Assembly: GCA_001579985.1 (NCBI GenBank)
Contig: LRSR01006895.1
Span: 1-40,354, forward strand
From: Hypsibius dujardini
Lineage: Eukaryota; Tardigrada; Eutardigrada; Parachela; Hypsibiidae
Reading direction: 5' to 3'
Length of the DNA stretch: 40,354 nt
Position 1 is the first letter of the stretch; each line of letters opens with the position of its first letter. Shown piece by piece: positions 22,383 through 34,746 of this stretch. The position numbers and the translations under genes are program-made. The notes under the pieces are model-generated. The model was given only the letters and a program-made list of their open reading frames with translations. It was not told the DNA's origin and made no database searches.

Positions 22383-24490
22383 TTAGTTAGTGCTGTTTGG
22401 CAGACAATCGCAAAGATGCCCGCAATCTAGCAAAATATGCGGGCTTGTCTTCTGACCAATTTGGTACGCAAATACACTGAAGGAAAGCATGTACGTCAGC
22501 ACCTGAAAACACAATCATTCCTATCCGTTATATGTGTAGCCCCCGCTTTGATCTTAAGTAAGTGAACTTACAATAGCGAAGGATTGCCTTATAAACCGAA
22601 CTACCCCAGCTCCGCGGATCACTACCGCGTCCGGTTCAGTGGAAATCAGGATGCTGTCCAGCGTTCCAAGAATGGCGCTGTCCTATTGACATACAAACGA
22701 AAGATTCCGATGTAACTCGGCCCAATTCTTCAGTAGTGTAGTATAATACACTTAGTGTGACACAGATTATCATACCAAAGCTTCGTTGGGAAAGCGCGCC
22801 CACAACGAGATCCAGAGTCTGTACGCTTCCCAATTGGTTGACTCCGCCTGGTAAAGAATGTACTAATCAGAAACTAACCGTGTACATGCGGTAGTAGAAT
22901 CGATTTCAATCTGATTCAAACGTGAGGAAATTATTCCTGCCGCAACGGTTACAATTCGTGCACCTGCTTTAATATGTTTTGCAGAAACATGATGCATTCG
23001 TTACTTCCGGAGAAAAATGAAAATGGGGAGGGGTGCTGACGCAGTTTCTAAACCCAGGCACTACCCCTCAAATGTCCATCTAACGTCCAGCTGACACCTT
23101 GGAATGAGTAGTGGGAAACTGAATTGCAGGGGACAGTTTGGGAGCCAGACTGAGGGGGAGGGAATAAATAGGGCAAATAGGGTAAAGGGGACTTGTAGCC
23201 ATAGCCATGTCAGAACCCCAAACCCCGCCCCACAAACTCTTAAGCTGAATTTCGCCCCATCCCACGAACCCAGTCTCATTCCAATTCCAAAAGTTTCTTT
23301 GATCCCAGGACTAGCAGCCGGGGGGGGGGGCGTGTGCCCATAGAAAAGCATGTTCTCAAGCACCAATCCGTAGACAGGCCGAACAAATCTTAGATTCCGT
23401 CATACACTGAACTTACTTCTTCGTGAACGCGGACTAGCGGGAGATAAATGGTTGAATAACCACAATACAAAATGATGGAAAATAATCCAAATGCCAACTC
23501 TGATGGAGCGGTTTTGGAATTATCGGTGGCGGCTATAACGTTTGCCACAAAACCCATAACGCAGATCTGATCCAGCAAATGGCTCGTGAAAAAAATCCTG
23601 CTAAATAATTCTTCAAAGTCTGTGCACAGTCCGCAAATCGCTGCTCGATTATGTCTTATGACACTCAACTGGGTATTAAAGATACGCCGTAAATGATCTC
23701 CTTGGGCGTGTGTATCCTCGACAGGACATTCATCGACAGAACACTGATCTAATGCTCTCTTGCGAAGCTCACCGATTTCTGTGTTATTTTGCGCGAAGAA
23801 AAAGCGCAAGGCCAGAGCGAGAACAACTCCGAGGACGACCACTTGTTGGGACAGACAAAAGAGGCAAATTTCAAAATAATAAAAAGAGTACTTCACAGTG
23901 GGGATAATGAGGGCCTGGTACGTGTTATTGGGTTGCTCGATCATTGGAGTAGCGTTACCAGGCTGATTAACTGTGGGCGCAGTGGCATCACTAATGTGTT
24001 GAAATTGACGGGCAAAGTGCCAACAGATGTTTAGGCAAAGAGTAGACCCACCGAGAGCTGATGCCATTCTTCTCCATCGGTAGATTTTACTGTGCGAGGA
24101 GACCGATTTTGTAAAACTGAGGAAGGCATGGCACAGTGATCGATATGCTTTTGCGCTTGATAGAAACAGCAATAACACTAGAAATGAGCGGATAAAACTG
24201 GCGATAAAAGGAGTCCACGCCAGTGCGTTAAGGAAGACATTAATGCTGGCACTTGTGAAGGAATGCCGCACGTCGTCGGCGATCCGCACAAGCAGCATAA
24301 CCAGGTATGCGCATCCGCCTGTTACATGCACGCCGCAAATGATTTGGGCGATTTTCCCGGCAAATGGCCTATCCCCGTTTGACCTTAAGAAGCCGAATAA
24401 GAGGAGTAAAATGTGCGGAAATGAGAAGAGCAAATCCGGTCCGTAGTTATTGGCCCGCGGTAGTGTGGATGAGCGGAGATGTCTCATCAT
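22383..24490 (-). CDS. Gustatory-receptor-family 7TM chemoreceptor B
   Basis: Four phase-0 exons on -: 24490-23417, 22847-22776, 22682-22572, 22502-22383. Their lengths of 1074, 72, 111 and 120 nt equal those of receptor A; the product is 458 residues. Exon 1 carries the segments GVHVTGGCAYLVMLLV and QVVVLGVVLALALRFFFAQ. The last exon reads VLTYMLSFSVFAYQIGQK, a near match to the GR signature (final F is I). The tail CGHLCDCLPNSTN has three cysteines and an NST sequon, expected outside the cell in GR topology. It is a clear tandem paralogue of A. As in A, an unrelated long open frame runs antisense to the TM4/TM5 region; I read it as a shadow. The role is probably a ligand-gated cation channel in chemosensation, with the ligand unknown. 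The gene faces receptor C head to head across 805 bases. Confidence 0.85.
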
Positions 24491-25295
24491 GTTTCAAGAG
24501 CGAGACTGGCAGGAATGATTTGGCACAGACGATCTCGGTTTCTTGATGCTTCTACAGAAACTTTGGGAAGGTATCTGTACTTCGAGAAATTAATTTGACT
24601 ACAGTGGCGCTGGTTATTGATGATGTCATGTTTACTAGAAGCATATAAATGCCCCTGGAGACCTCCCTGATCGGCCAGCACTTGCCAGCAGATGAAATAT
24701 TGTTTCAAATTCAAATGTTGAGATCACTACAGTACTTGTAGAAAAAAGTCAAAGTTATCGGAATTTAAAACCTCCTAAAGTTTTGTTGTAACCAACCAAG
24801 CCCCGCGTATTTTTCTGGTTTCTCATCCATCCCCACCCTTTTTATGTGTGAATAATTAATCCTTCAATATCCGGATAATTTTAACTGGCTGACCCCTGTA
24901 CAAAGTAGTCCATGTCTGACTTTAACTTTCCGGGCGCAGCGACTGCCACAATTATAAAAATTAAAAGTGCCTCTTTCGCAAACTCTAGAATAACGTTGGT
25001 AGAGTAACCCTTTCCCTCCGTTACGCTTCCGTCAGCTGTACCAAGATTGTCTCGCCCAGCCGCAATTGTCCACAAGTTATATAAACATTGTTCCATTTGC
25101 ACGAATTTCTCTTGGGTATTCTTCGATTACTGGTCTAAATCGGAGTACGATAAAACGCAACATACTGTTGCACTCCCGCTAAATAAATAATTGTTAGAAT
25201 GAGTGCCACAGCGTGAAAGCTCTGAAATAATGTAGACATGTGCTTATATCAGAACTCAGAAGTATACTGCAAAAGGTGGGTTCGGTGGTGCAAAC
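24491..25295. promoter_or_regulatory. Shared upstream region of receptors B (-) and C (+)
   Basis: This 805-base stretch separates two divergent start codons, so both promoters should lie here. TATATAAA at about 25077-25084 is oriented toward receptor C, roughly 215 bases before its ATG, and could be its TATA box. A block at 24628-24666 resembles one upstream of receptor A (20369-20410). No open frame in it looks coding. Confidence 0.4.
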
Positions 25296-26911
25296 ATGCA
25301 ACTGATACGTTATAGTCATAACTCCACCTTTCCAATGGAGATCTTTTGCAAGAGAAGTTCGACGCCCATAATAACCGCTAAACATAAATCAACAACTATC
25401 ACGGAAGAACCGCCAGGATTACCCAGATACTTACTCGTCCTGTTTGGCTATTTACCTATCAATGCTCAGAACAGATGCATTCAATTAGTTTCCCGCTCCG
25501 TATGTCTACTCCACCTGCTGGGCGGAATCGTTGGTTTCGGTTTTTTATCCACGTCTGCGGTCCTCACTATAAAGCGAGCACCCATCGCCAAAAGCAACGA
25601 ATCACTATTAGTGAACTTGCTCGGCTACATCCCGAACTTTGCTGTGTACGGTCGTGCACTCCTGCTCGTGTTGCTTTTGCTGTCGAAACGGGCGGATTGG
25701 CATTCGCTGTGCCGGGCGAACGTGTCAGTAACACGACTCCTGATTGGAGAAAAATGGAAGGAAAATTCAATGGTAATTGCCAAAAAGCTACGGGCAAAAA
25801 TTAAGAGAATTGCAACGTTATTAGGAGCCGCAACAATTGCAGCAGAATGTGCCTGGGTTCTGTCGCCTTACCTGAGTGGTATGATTGTTAACGCCATTCA
25901 AGAAACTGAACACGATCTTCAGAAAATGAATTCCAGTTCGGGGTCAATAGGATTAGTCCCTCCCCCCGTATTCTGGACAATCTATGCGTTCTTTCTTACC
26001 ATTTACTGTCTGTCTCTACAAATTGTGGTATTGGGCGTTTGTTTTGCTATAACTTTGCGACTTTTTCTGAAGCACAATAATGGCAGCATGGCCAGACTTC
26101 GACTGGCTTTGGACCGAAATAAGACTCTGCCGGAATCGGAAGGCATATTGAGAGGAGATTTAATTGGTGAATTGACAGCCATTAGACGATGCCAAATGGA
26201 GATTCTCAATTTCTATACAGAAGTTGATGCCTTTTTCCGGAATATATTCTTCTTCTCACACTTTCTCGACCAGGCGTGTACGATGGGGTTTGTGGCTACG
26301 GTCATTATTACCGATCCATCGAAGAACTTGGGAGATTGGTTTTATAATTGTCTGTCTATTATGTTCTTTGTCGGGTATTCCACCGTTTTACTGTTGCCGT
26401 TAGCCTACGTATACGAGGAGGTGAGGATTTTTGAGTTTTTCAATTGGATTTCCGAAGAGGTTTGAAACTCATTTTTATACTGTGTATTTGCAGGCAGAGT
26501 CCACAAACTTTCAAGTGTATCAGCTGTCGCTCGCCATTCGTCGAAATTTCCCCGGAGAAGCATCGGTAACCTCTTCCTGGAATGTGTTCCAGCAGATTAA
26601 ACGATAACTGTTTGCACTTTTGCCCCTTGTATTCTCAGGACAGTCAAGTGCACGAAATATTGCAGGCCCTCATGGGCTCAAGTGAGCGAAACAGCATCGT
26701 TCTTCAAGGTTCAGGTTGCATCAACTTTACTCGACCATGGTTTGCTGGGGTAAGAACGTCCCTTCGATCTCCTCTGCTATAAATGCAAGAAAAAATTTCG
26801 CAATGATTTTGTTGTTCATGGTACGTGGACATTTTTCAGACCGTCACACTCGGACTTTCATTCAGTGTGCTCGCGTACGAGATCACGCAAAGGTCAAACT
26901 CACGCAGCTGA
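25296..26911 (+). CDS. Gustatory-receptor-family 7TM chemoreceptor C
   Basis: Four phase-0 exons: 25296-26420, 26494-26565, 26639-26749, 26840-26911 (TGA), giving 459 residues. Exons 2 and 3 are 72 and 111 nt, as in A and B, and start with the shared words AESTN and DS. Exon 1 has PRYLLVLFGYLP near the N-terminus (compare FPHILLLIFGFL in A), then hydrophobic segments including LQIVVLGVCFAITLRLFL and FFSHFLDQACTMGFVATVI; the last parallels TSHLLDQICVMG in A and B. The final exon reads GLSFSVLAYEI where the family has TYhhhhhQF, so the Gln-Phe pair is Glu-Ile, and the tail is shorter (23 residues, no cysteines, no sequon). It is clearly the same family but more diverged. It may have a different gating or ligand, or be under relaxed constraint. 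The frame is intact throughout. Confidence 0.85.
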
Positions 26912-29906
26912 TATCATATATTAAGTTTAATGCACAAGCCTTGCTGATTTCCTCTGTACCTTCCAATACATAGCTGCGTTGATTAGTAACACTCTTTTTG
27001 TACATTCTGCATACGGTTTTGAGGTTACGAGTTACCCCCAGTCTGTCACTGTTACGTGCGTGTATATTTAAACAATGGAATGCTTATCTAGTTGAAAAAG
27101 CAACGTGCAATCAACATAACCTGGCTCCAGTTGTTTCCGAGTGAATGTTTGATGTAGCCAACAAGGTGTTCCACATACGGACAAGCGAGGTCCAACTGCC
27201 GCGGTGTGAGAAGTAGTGCAAAATCCAGTATATCTGCACACTTCAAAAGATTTCCGAGTGAAACATGTCCTAATATATGGTGTGTCTGGACATCTCTGCA
27301 GGTTATCTTAGTAAAAGCTGCAGCACTCCAACCACGCTACCTATCTTCCCAGCTACTTCAAACCAGTGTTTGTGGTGTGTGACCGCTCATAAAGCGTTTC
27401 CTTTTCTAACTGTACGAAGAGAAGCATATGAATGGAAACATGATATGGTTTGCAGCAAATAGTTTTGGGCTGGTAAGGTGCAAAGAACTATCTCTACAAA
27501 GCCAACGCACGTCACATGCTGCTTAAGTGCTCCATCTATAGAGTTTCCATCTAGCTCCTTGAAGCTGTGAAATGCTGAATTAGCGATGTCATTTGGTAAG
27601 AACATGTCTGTTATGCTTGCGATATGTTTTACTAGGACCAGACTACTATCTCAAGAAGTGAACGTTCAATCAATTTGAACGTTGAGTTCGATGGCCTATA
27701 TAAAAACTAGGAAAACACGAAAACACGAAAACGGGATATCTAAACGCTTGCATACCATTTCCCAGCCAGGTGTACTACAAGTGTACCAAAACTGACCCAT
27801 GCTTTTAAACATAGCGTTGTTCCATAACTAGCCAAATCTCAATTTTTACATATTCTTAAAAATCAAGATTACGTGGTGTGTCTGGACATCTTACGTAATA
27901 AATGAAGTATTGTCAATTTCTCAAAACGCTCATACCTTAAGGAGACTTTCGTCTGTTCAATCATATTTAGAATCAGAATAAAAACTTCCGTTTTCAAGAC
28001 AAAAACGAGATTTTGAAATTGCCGTTAACGAGCATGCGATTGAAATTAGAGAAATGAAACAGGCTTCAATAAATCAAATTCAGAAAGTCCCAACTTTTTA
28101 TTCCCCAGTCGCATTAAAACACATGATTTGCAGTTCCAATCTGTATACTAGTAACTCATGGCAGCACTGTCACTGAAAAAATGCTTTTCTATGGTCTACA
28201 GATGTTCAGGTTAGCATTTTCGATCGCCTCTTGGTTTCCGTCGTCGTTGCTCACCTGCTGCTGGTGAAGTTTTGAAAAACATAACTGTAGATAAATCATT
28301 CGATCGTAAATGTTTGTTTTCGACGACCGAACATGTTGTCACGAAATATTAACGCTCATTGTACTGTTTTCCTTTACAGTTTGTACTCGGCTACGTTGCT
28401 GTAACCGGGATGAGCATCGAAGCATGCATTACGATGACTTTTACACTCACAAAGTCCTCCTGACCCGACAATCTACATCGTGCCCTGATAGCTAGCACTG
28501 TCTGCTGGAGTCTTAGAGCTTTAAGCAGCATTCCCCAGGTTTTTTTATGAATTATATTAATGTACAGTAAGTGAAGCTGGGAATAATTGCCTCTAACGTT
28601 TCTTATGCAAACATACTGTACAGTAATGTTTGCTGACGAGATTTATTTATCTTTGTTTTTTGGTACCCTACTAGCGTTACGAAATATCAGTTTGATGTTG
28701 CTGTGTTTAATTAATATCGTTAATTCAGCGATAACGTGGGAGAAGAAGAGCAACCGTTTCAATTAAGTTAAAATTGACCCACGAAACATATCGCCTGTAA
28801 CGGTTCGGCAGCAACATGTTCGGATGAATGGCTTAATGTGAAGTAGATGTTAAAAAAAGGCTATTACACACCGAAAGGGTGTAACCGAGTTCTACTGAGA
28901 AGCAATTTTCGTAGTGTATGGACGTACCGTAATTCAGCAAAGGCCGGTGTATCATAATACTGGGGAGCCGGACCACAAACGGAAGTGATAGCATTGCAAG
29001 ATCTTCTAATTGTTGACACACCAAGCCGGTGTTTTGGTTTAAAATTAGCCATTTGACATAAATGAACATCGCTGAATTATGACGGAAAAAAACCTGCTGG
29101 TTGAACGATTGACCGATATTTCGTGCGCTTAATTCAGTTTTACGGATTCACCATCGATCGAATAGAAATGCTTTCAAAATGTTCATGAAACAAATTCTTA
29201 ACTTGGAGCAGCTTTGAATTTGAATTTCAAGACGGCGCCGCCAGACTCTTTAAAAAAATCCTAAGTCATTGGGTGGAACTCGAAACCTCTTCAAGATCAC
29301 ACCTTGAGATTTCAAATTGACTCGTACCTCCGCCATCTCAATTCATAATTGGGGAGAAGGGCAATAGAAACAATGTGGTTACACTTGTTTTTGCGATTCT
29401 TGGTTTTAGTGTTTCCTTTTGTTTAATAAGACGTGTTTGATAAGCAAGAGGAAGAACTGGTTACAGCATTCGAATGAAAACTGGGGGAGCTATGCTGTTG
29501 TAACCCGCTACTACGCGTACCAAGAAAACGAAATAATGGAAAATCGACGTCTTGAAGTTCCACGACTTCCCTTTTTGATATTTTATCTACGAATCGTCCG
29601 ATATCCATGACAGATATACTTACATCCTGTCTCCTTGTTCAAAACCTGAACTAATTTTTGAAAGTACAGTCAGCATCCAAAAATGGTGGCAGTAAGTGAA
29701 AAGCCGCAATTCGCATTCAACCAGTCTAAAGTTTTTTCTCAACTTCCAGCGTACGATAAAAGCTAATTTTTAGTACTGATAAATGGTGAGAGGCAAATTA
29801 TTTTTTCCTGCAGTGCCTCGAATATTAAACATAAATTGACCGGCAAGAGCGAAACCTTGGCTGGAATGTCAGGGGAGGGGGCGGAACTTTAAGGGCCACT
29901 CTAACC

Positions 29907-29946
29907 GGATTTGAACGCACGTTGGCGGTTCCCAGCGACTGGACCA
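29907..29946 (-). repeat. Possible tRNA-derived SINE fragment
   Basis: On - there is an A-box-like TGGTCCAGTCGCTGG (29946-29932) followed by a B-box-like GTTCAAATCC (29916-29907), about 30 bases between box starts. That is the order of RNA polymerase III internal promoter boxes, but the spacing is shorter than in a tRNA. The T-stem and acceptor stem do not pair properly, so it is not a tRNA gene. It fits a decayed tRNA-derived SINE head. Confidence 0.35.
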
Positions 29947-32829
29947 CTTCGATTGAGAAGACAATTGACAGTCTCTTGTAGCACGGGAATTTTTAGTTTT
30001 AGAACACTCAAGTTTTCGGAGCGTATTATCAGGGACGTTTAAGTAATCGGTGTAAGCTTAGCGTAAGAGTAAACTTCAATCAGTAGCTGAGTAGTTTACT
30101 GTACCCTAAATTTTTCAGGAAAACTCTTCAATTAATGTTATACGATCAATATATATAAAATCTAGTACTACTAGATAATTGTTGTTAATCATGATTATAA
30201 TTCCGGGAAAGAACAGTAGAGACCGTGCGGTTGCCCTTTCCGAGATTCTATTTTTCAATATGTTCTCACAGAAATTTGGTTTTAGTGATTTAATGTTAAT
30301 CGAGTTGCAAAAACCCAGCTACAGCTAATTGAATTGAGTAAGCGCAGATCAGTGAACGGTTCAAAGTTTTTGGGAACGTAGATAGGGGTCCGCGCGGAAT
30401 CGATTACCAAAAAGAATAATCTCACGCCTTCAAATTTTTTTACCCTTAAACGATACAGAAAGGTATTTTTTAATATTTATGAATTTTTAACTTATTTTTA
30501 CCATGCTAGACCGGTTGGTCAGCCACATTCGTGTTTTTAAAAGCTGAAAGACTGGTGATCACACGGCTTTGATTTTCTTTCCGATCTTTCACTGCAAGAT
30601 ATTCCGTAAAAATAGCATTGAGTATACAGAAGGGTTATCCAGCCAAGTTGAGCCGATTTTACAATGGCATTCTTTGATTGATTCCCAGTGATTTCGATTG
30701 ATCCACACTGTTTTTGTTTCCGCACATTTTTTTACATTCAAACCCCATCCGTTGGGTGTTGCCGTGATGTATTTTTCTTTTCTAGCCTTTATTACACACA
30801 AAATTTGCTTTCTGAGCCCCTAGAAAGCGATTTTTGCTGTTTTATTCCAACATTGTCAGCCTGAGGTTGAGCGTGGACTTGCCGTTTCTCGAAAAAAGAG
30901 CTCTGCAGAAGTGCTGTTGCGCCTTGTGGTTCGTTCTTATATTCATTGGTCTTAGCTGAGTAAGAATCCCATCAGCAACATCAACATCAGTTCGTTGTCC
31001 TCTTTGATAGTCAAGAAAACCTCATTGACATGATATATTCTGTATTTTTCATGAGTATATTTCAGTCTCCTGTGCATACTCCCTCTACTGTTGGACATTG
31101 TGTGCTACGTCATCATTTTTATCAAGGTCCAAATATGGTATTGCCTTGCAGCCGTTTATTCTGACGCGTTTCATAATCAGGCAAATTTATTTATTATTGT
31201 TTGCAAATCATGGACAAATCGAAAATTTCATCGGGTGAGGTTCTCAAAGAAATGTACTAAACATTAAATGCATGCAAAAGTCTCATTTTAAAATTAATTT
31301 ATTTGTTTAAATTTAACATTTATTTGATAGCTATAGCTATGCCCGTAACAGCTTAGAATATTACACAAAACGTCAAATAAGTATTCAAGACCTACGAGAG
31401 GTCTGTTGTGGATTTCAAAATCTGGTCGATCTGAAAATTTATTGCGAATACTAATAATAATAATATTATTATAAGATACGATAGTTTTAGAAAAAAATAA
31501 CGTGCCAGCGTGAGTCTTAGCTTGCACGCTAAAAAATCCGGAAGTGCGGAGTGTCATCGACAATTTCTTCATTCCGTTAAACAACGGATTGATTGATGTT
31601 ATTTTTGTTAGCCCAAGCGAAAACACATATTTCCTTCAGTGGAAAATATCCGCGAGACTTAAGTTCATTATATTTCAACAGAAAAATATGCTTGTAGATC
31701 TAGGAACTTGATTCAAATTTTAAAACCCCAAATGCCTATTAGTGGAAGAAATTATGTGTTCCAGTGCCACAGTGTTGGACACGCCCAACAAGTCCCCATA
31801 TCCAATCATGATAGTTCTTTAACTCACGAGTATCATACTAGTTTGTAACTCTGTCCACTCTATTAACCCTATTCTGATGTATGTGCCATTTACCTTCATT
31901 TCTATAGTTAAAACTTTACTATATAATAATGTGTTTTATTATTTCTACAGTCAGTTCTACTTCTTCTTTCCTTTCTTCCAGTTTATTTCTCTAACGGTCT
32001 TTACTATCAGTCTAATAAACTTGTTAACTATCCAACTGACGGTTGGTAGACCTAACAACAGGTTGAGTTTTTCCACAGCGACAAAAAGCGGTTTCTGAAA
32101 TGTTTATCTTTAACCCTATTTTAATTCTGACGTTATCCTTTATAATATTTAGCTTCTTAACTTTGTGAACTACATGAATAATTTCTGAAACCAGAAGATG
32201 GTTTCTGAACTACCCAGGCGGAGAACTCTTCCCGTAAGCAAATCCACACTAGAATATGCCTAATAAGCAAACGCGTTTTTGTCATATTTGTGCGGCCACT
32301 AAAACGGTTCAGTTATCCGACAGAATATTAGTTTACGTCTTTTTATCTATAATGTGCTTGTTCGGGCGTCTTTAGGCCATTATTTTCTGCCTTCGCTGTT
32401 CCCATCACCCAGTTCTCGCTAGCCACTGCTTTCAAGAGCTGACTTTTGTGCCATTACCGCCGAAGAACGGCACTCAAATGAAAGGGAATTCAGTTTCTAA
32501 AATCTGAAGACAGAGAAAACTGACTTCTTAGCTCAATTTTCGATAATAAAACCAATCAAATGAACAGTGGTAAATTTTCACTAAAGACAGTGGCGCGATG
32601 CACCTACTGATTTGGGAGCATGCACTAACCTTGCTCCTATACAGAACACTAAGGAATAAAATACTGGTGAGTCCAAGAACTGGCCCCAACAAAAAAAGGC
32701 GGCCTTGTTCACGGAAAGAGTGGTCTCACCGAACTGGTGAACTGTTTTGCGCGTATCTCCGTTAAAATCGAGCGACTAAACGCAGGATTTCTTTCATAAG
32801 CTAACTACCTAAGCGTGCAGTTTGGGCAA

Positions 32830-32880
32830 TTTTTTTTTTTTTTTTTATATTTATTTTTTTTTTATTTATTTATTTATTTA
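32830..32880 (+). repeat. T-rich / (ATTT)n low-complexity tract
   Basis: A run of 17 T with short A interruptions, ending in TTTATTTATTTATTTA. It is simple sequence, possibly the remnant of a retrotransposed poly(A) tail read on -. Confidence 0.8.
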
Positions 32881-33940
32881 AAGCATCGCACTTTTTACCA
32901 GCTCTCCATTTTTTGTCGTATTAAAACTACACGTTCTCCATGCATGTTTACTGCATGTTTTGTCTGCTGGTTTGTTGCACTCTCGCAAATGGAACTTTCC
33001 TGACATCGGCTGATAACTTTGCGTCAGAGAGTCTGTTTAAGTGAAATACCCCAAGCTGACTATGCGGCGTGGAAATTGTTTAGTGGTGCACGTACACAAG
33101 GCGTGAAATTCGCAATTTCACGTTAACTCTCAATGCAAAAGTATCAAGGAAAATTTCGTTATCTTACCGAGGCACCAGGCGCTAATGGTCAGTTTAAGAT
33201 GATCAAATGCAGCGAGGAATCACTGAGAACTCTTTTCTAAAATTGAGAGTGTTTGCATTTTTAATTTCCAGTTTTTTCGATAAAGTACGCTTCCCTTCGT
33301 TTTACATTTCGCGAAAGTCATGCGAGGAATCAATAAATCAGGACAATTAAATACCAGACCGTAAGATGATGATAACTGGTTCCGATTCCAACCAAAATCA
33401 CTTCCTCTGCACGTGAAAAAAACGTGGTTTCATGTCGACCATCAAATGCATTTGTACGGTTGTGCGAGACGTTTCTCTCAAATTAACCGACTAGGTCGAA
33501 GCCGTTAATTACAAGAAGAGATGCATGGCCTTGGGCATGTCTGAGATATGAAACAACAGTCTTTCGATTCAGTCATTACACGACCTAACACATCGCCTTT
33601 CATTGTCTTTCAAGACGAGACAATCAATATCATATCCATTTATAAAAGGCGACAAATGAAATTCTAAACCGTCTCTCACCATTCTGCAAAAACAAATTTA
33701 TGTATGACGCGTGGTCTTTTAATCTACGAGTAACCATTTTCTGCTGAATCCTTTTGAATATCCTACGCTGCTCAAATGAAGGCTACGACAAATTGGGTAA
33801 CGGGGGCTAAACGCTTCCTTTACTGGCACTATCACGATACGCATTTCGCTCGCACGGAAAAGCAATTGGCGCAGGAAAAGTATTCTCGGACTTGTATTTT
33901 AAATGAAACTTAATTATTATACCGAACTGATTCTCTGTAG

Positions 33941-34746
33941 CTGGAACATTTCGATCTCGTTATAGATGGCTCATTCCAAAACTGGTCCCCTTCAACCGAT
34001 GGTATCTAATGCCGGCGTCTTTCCTTATTGAAGTGGGTGGCATGATATAATGAGTGGGGCGTATAATTTTTTTTATTTGAAATTGAACAATCCTTTGTTT
34101 AACATCAGACATGCTGTGGATCAATCTACGCGTGGAGCGGCTACAATTTGCCCATAGAAGCGAAGCTCTACGGACTAAACGGGGGCATTGACCGCGCAAT
34201 CGGTAAGTTATCGCGCCCTAGCGGTTCGAAAATGCAGTTATAAATACTGTTTTATCTACTTCTGTTTGTTTTTTTTGAATCGGTCCAATCGAATTATTTG
34301 TCAGTAATACAGAAAAATTTGAATAGCTGAAAGGTTGTTTTTTTTGCAGTAAAAATGACGTAAAAAATAAAGAGTCAATACTTAAACTATTTATTCTCTT
34401 TTGTACCTAGTGGTCAATGTTTTCTACGTTGCCGTCTGCGTCTTCGCCATCACCGCTGCAATTCTAGGACCATGGTTGGAGCGCATAGGCCCGCTGAAAT
34501 CTGAGCAACTGGCTGCAACCCTTTTCTTTGTCGGAAATTTGTTAACGGCTCTAGGAGCTTACTGCAACAGCCTGACATGCATCTACATCGGGTATGGGAT
34601 ATTCAGTGGGGCAGGCATTGGGATCGGCTCTGTCGCTCCCATTGGTCCCTTACAGACATGGTTTCCGGAATCCCGAGGCTCAGCAGCTGGACTGGCGCTC
34701 TGCGGCTACGGAGCGGGCTCAATAGTCGCTTCGTACGTTCAGGCAG
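33941..34746 (+). CDS. MFS transporter, OFA-like, N-terminal part only
   Basis: Three exons chain in phase: 33941-34032, 34109-34202, 34411-34746. They encode about 174 residues starting in a conserved region: FNRWYLMPASFLIE, then CCGSIYAWSGYNLPIEAK (TM1 and its loop), VNVFYVAVCVFAITAAILG (TM2), the motif-A-like GPWLERIGPLK, LFFVGNLLTALGAY (TM3), IGYGIFSGAGIGIG (TM4), WFPESRGSAAGLALCGYGAG (loop and TM5). The GS-YAWS and WFPxxRG-AAGL-CG-GAG words are typical of the oxalate/formate antiporter (OFA) type of major facilitator, which moves small organic acids across the membrane. I found neither a start-codon exon upstream nor TM6-12 downstream before repeats begin at 35.8 kb. The last exon ends with a good donor (GTAAAG, phase 1), so either a very long intron follows or the gene is truncated. 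The exons themselves have no stops or frameshifts. Confidence 0.7.

Larger units (their letters stand above)
26912..33940. other. 7-kb gene-poor region
   Basis: No open frame on either strand shows a recognisable domain, signal peptide or convincing splice chain. TGGTGTGTCTGGACATCT recurs at about 27279 and 27874. The palindrome GAACGTTCAA..TTGAACGTT lies near 27660-27683. The sequence is AT-rich, with a possible SINE fragment at 29907-29946 and a T-rich tract at 32830-32880. The first exon of the MFS gene probably lies near the right edge but I could not find it. Confidence 0.4.

Noticed and set aside
31877-32098. Hydrophobic + strand frame (Phe/Leu/Ile-rich)
   Set aside because: Composition follows from T-rich DNA; no conserved transmembrane-family motif and no splice partners.
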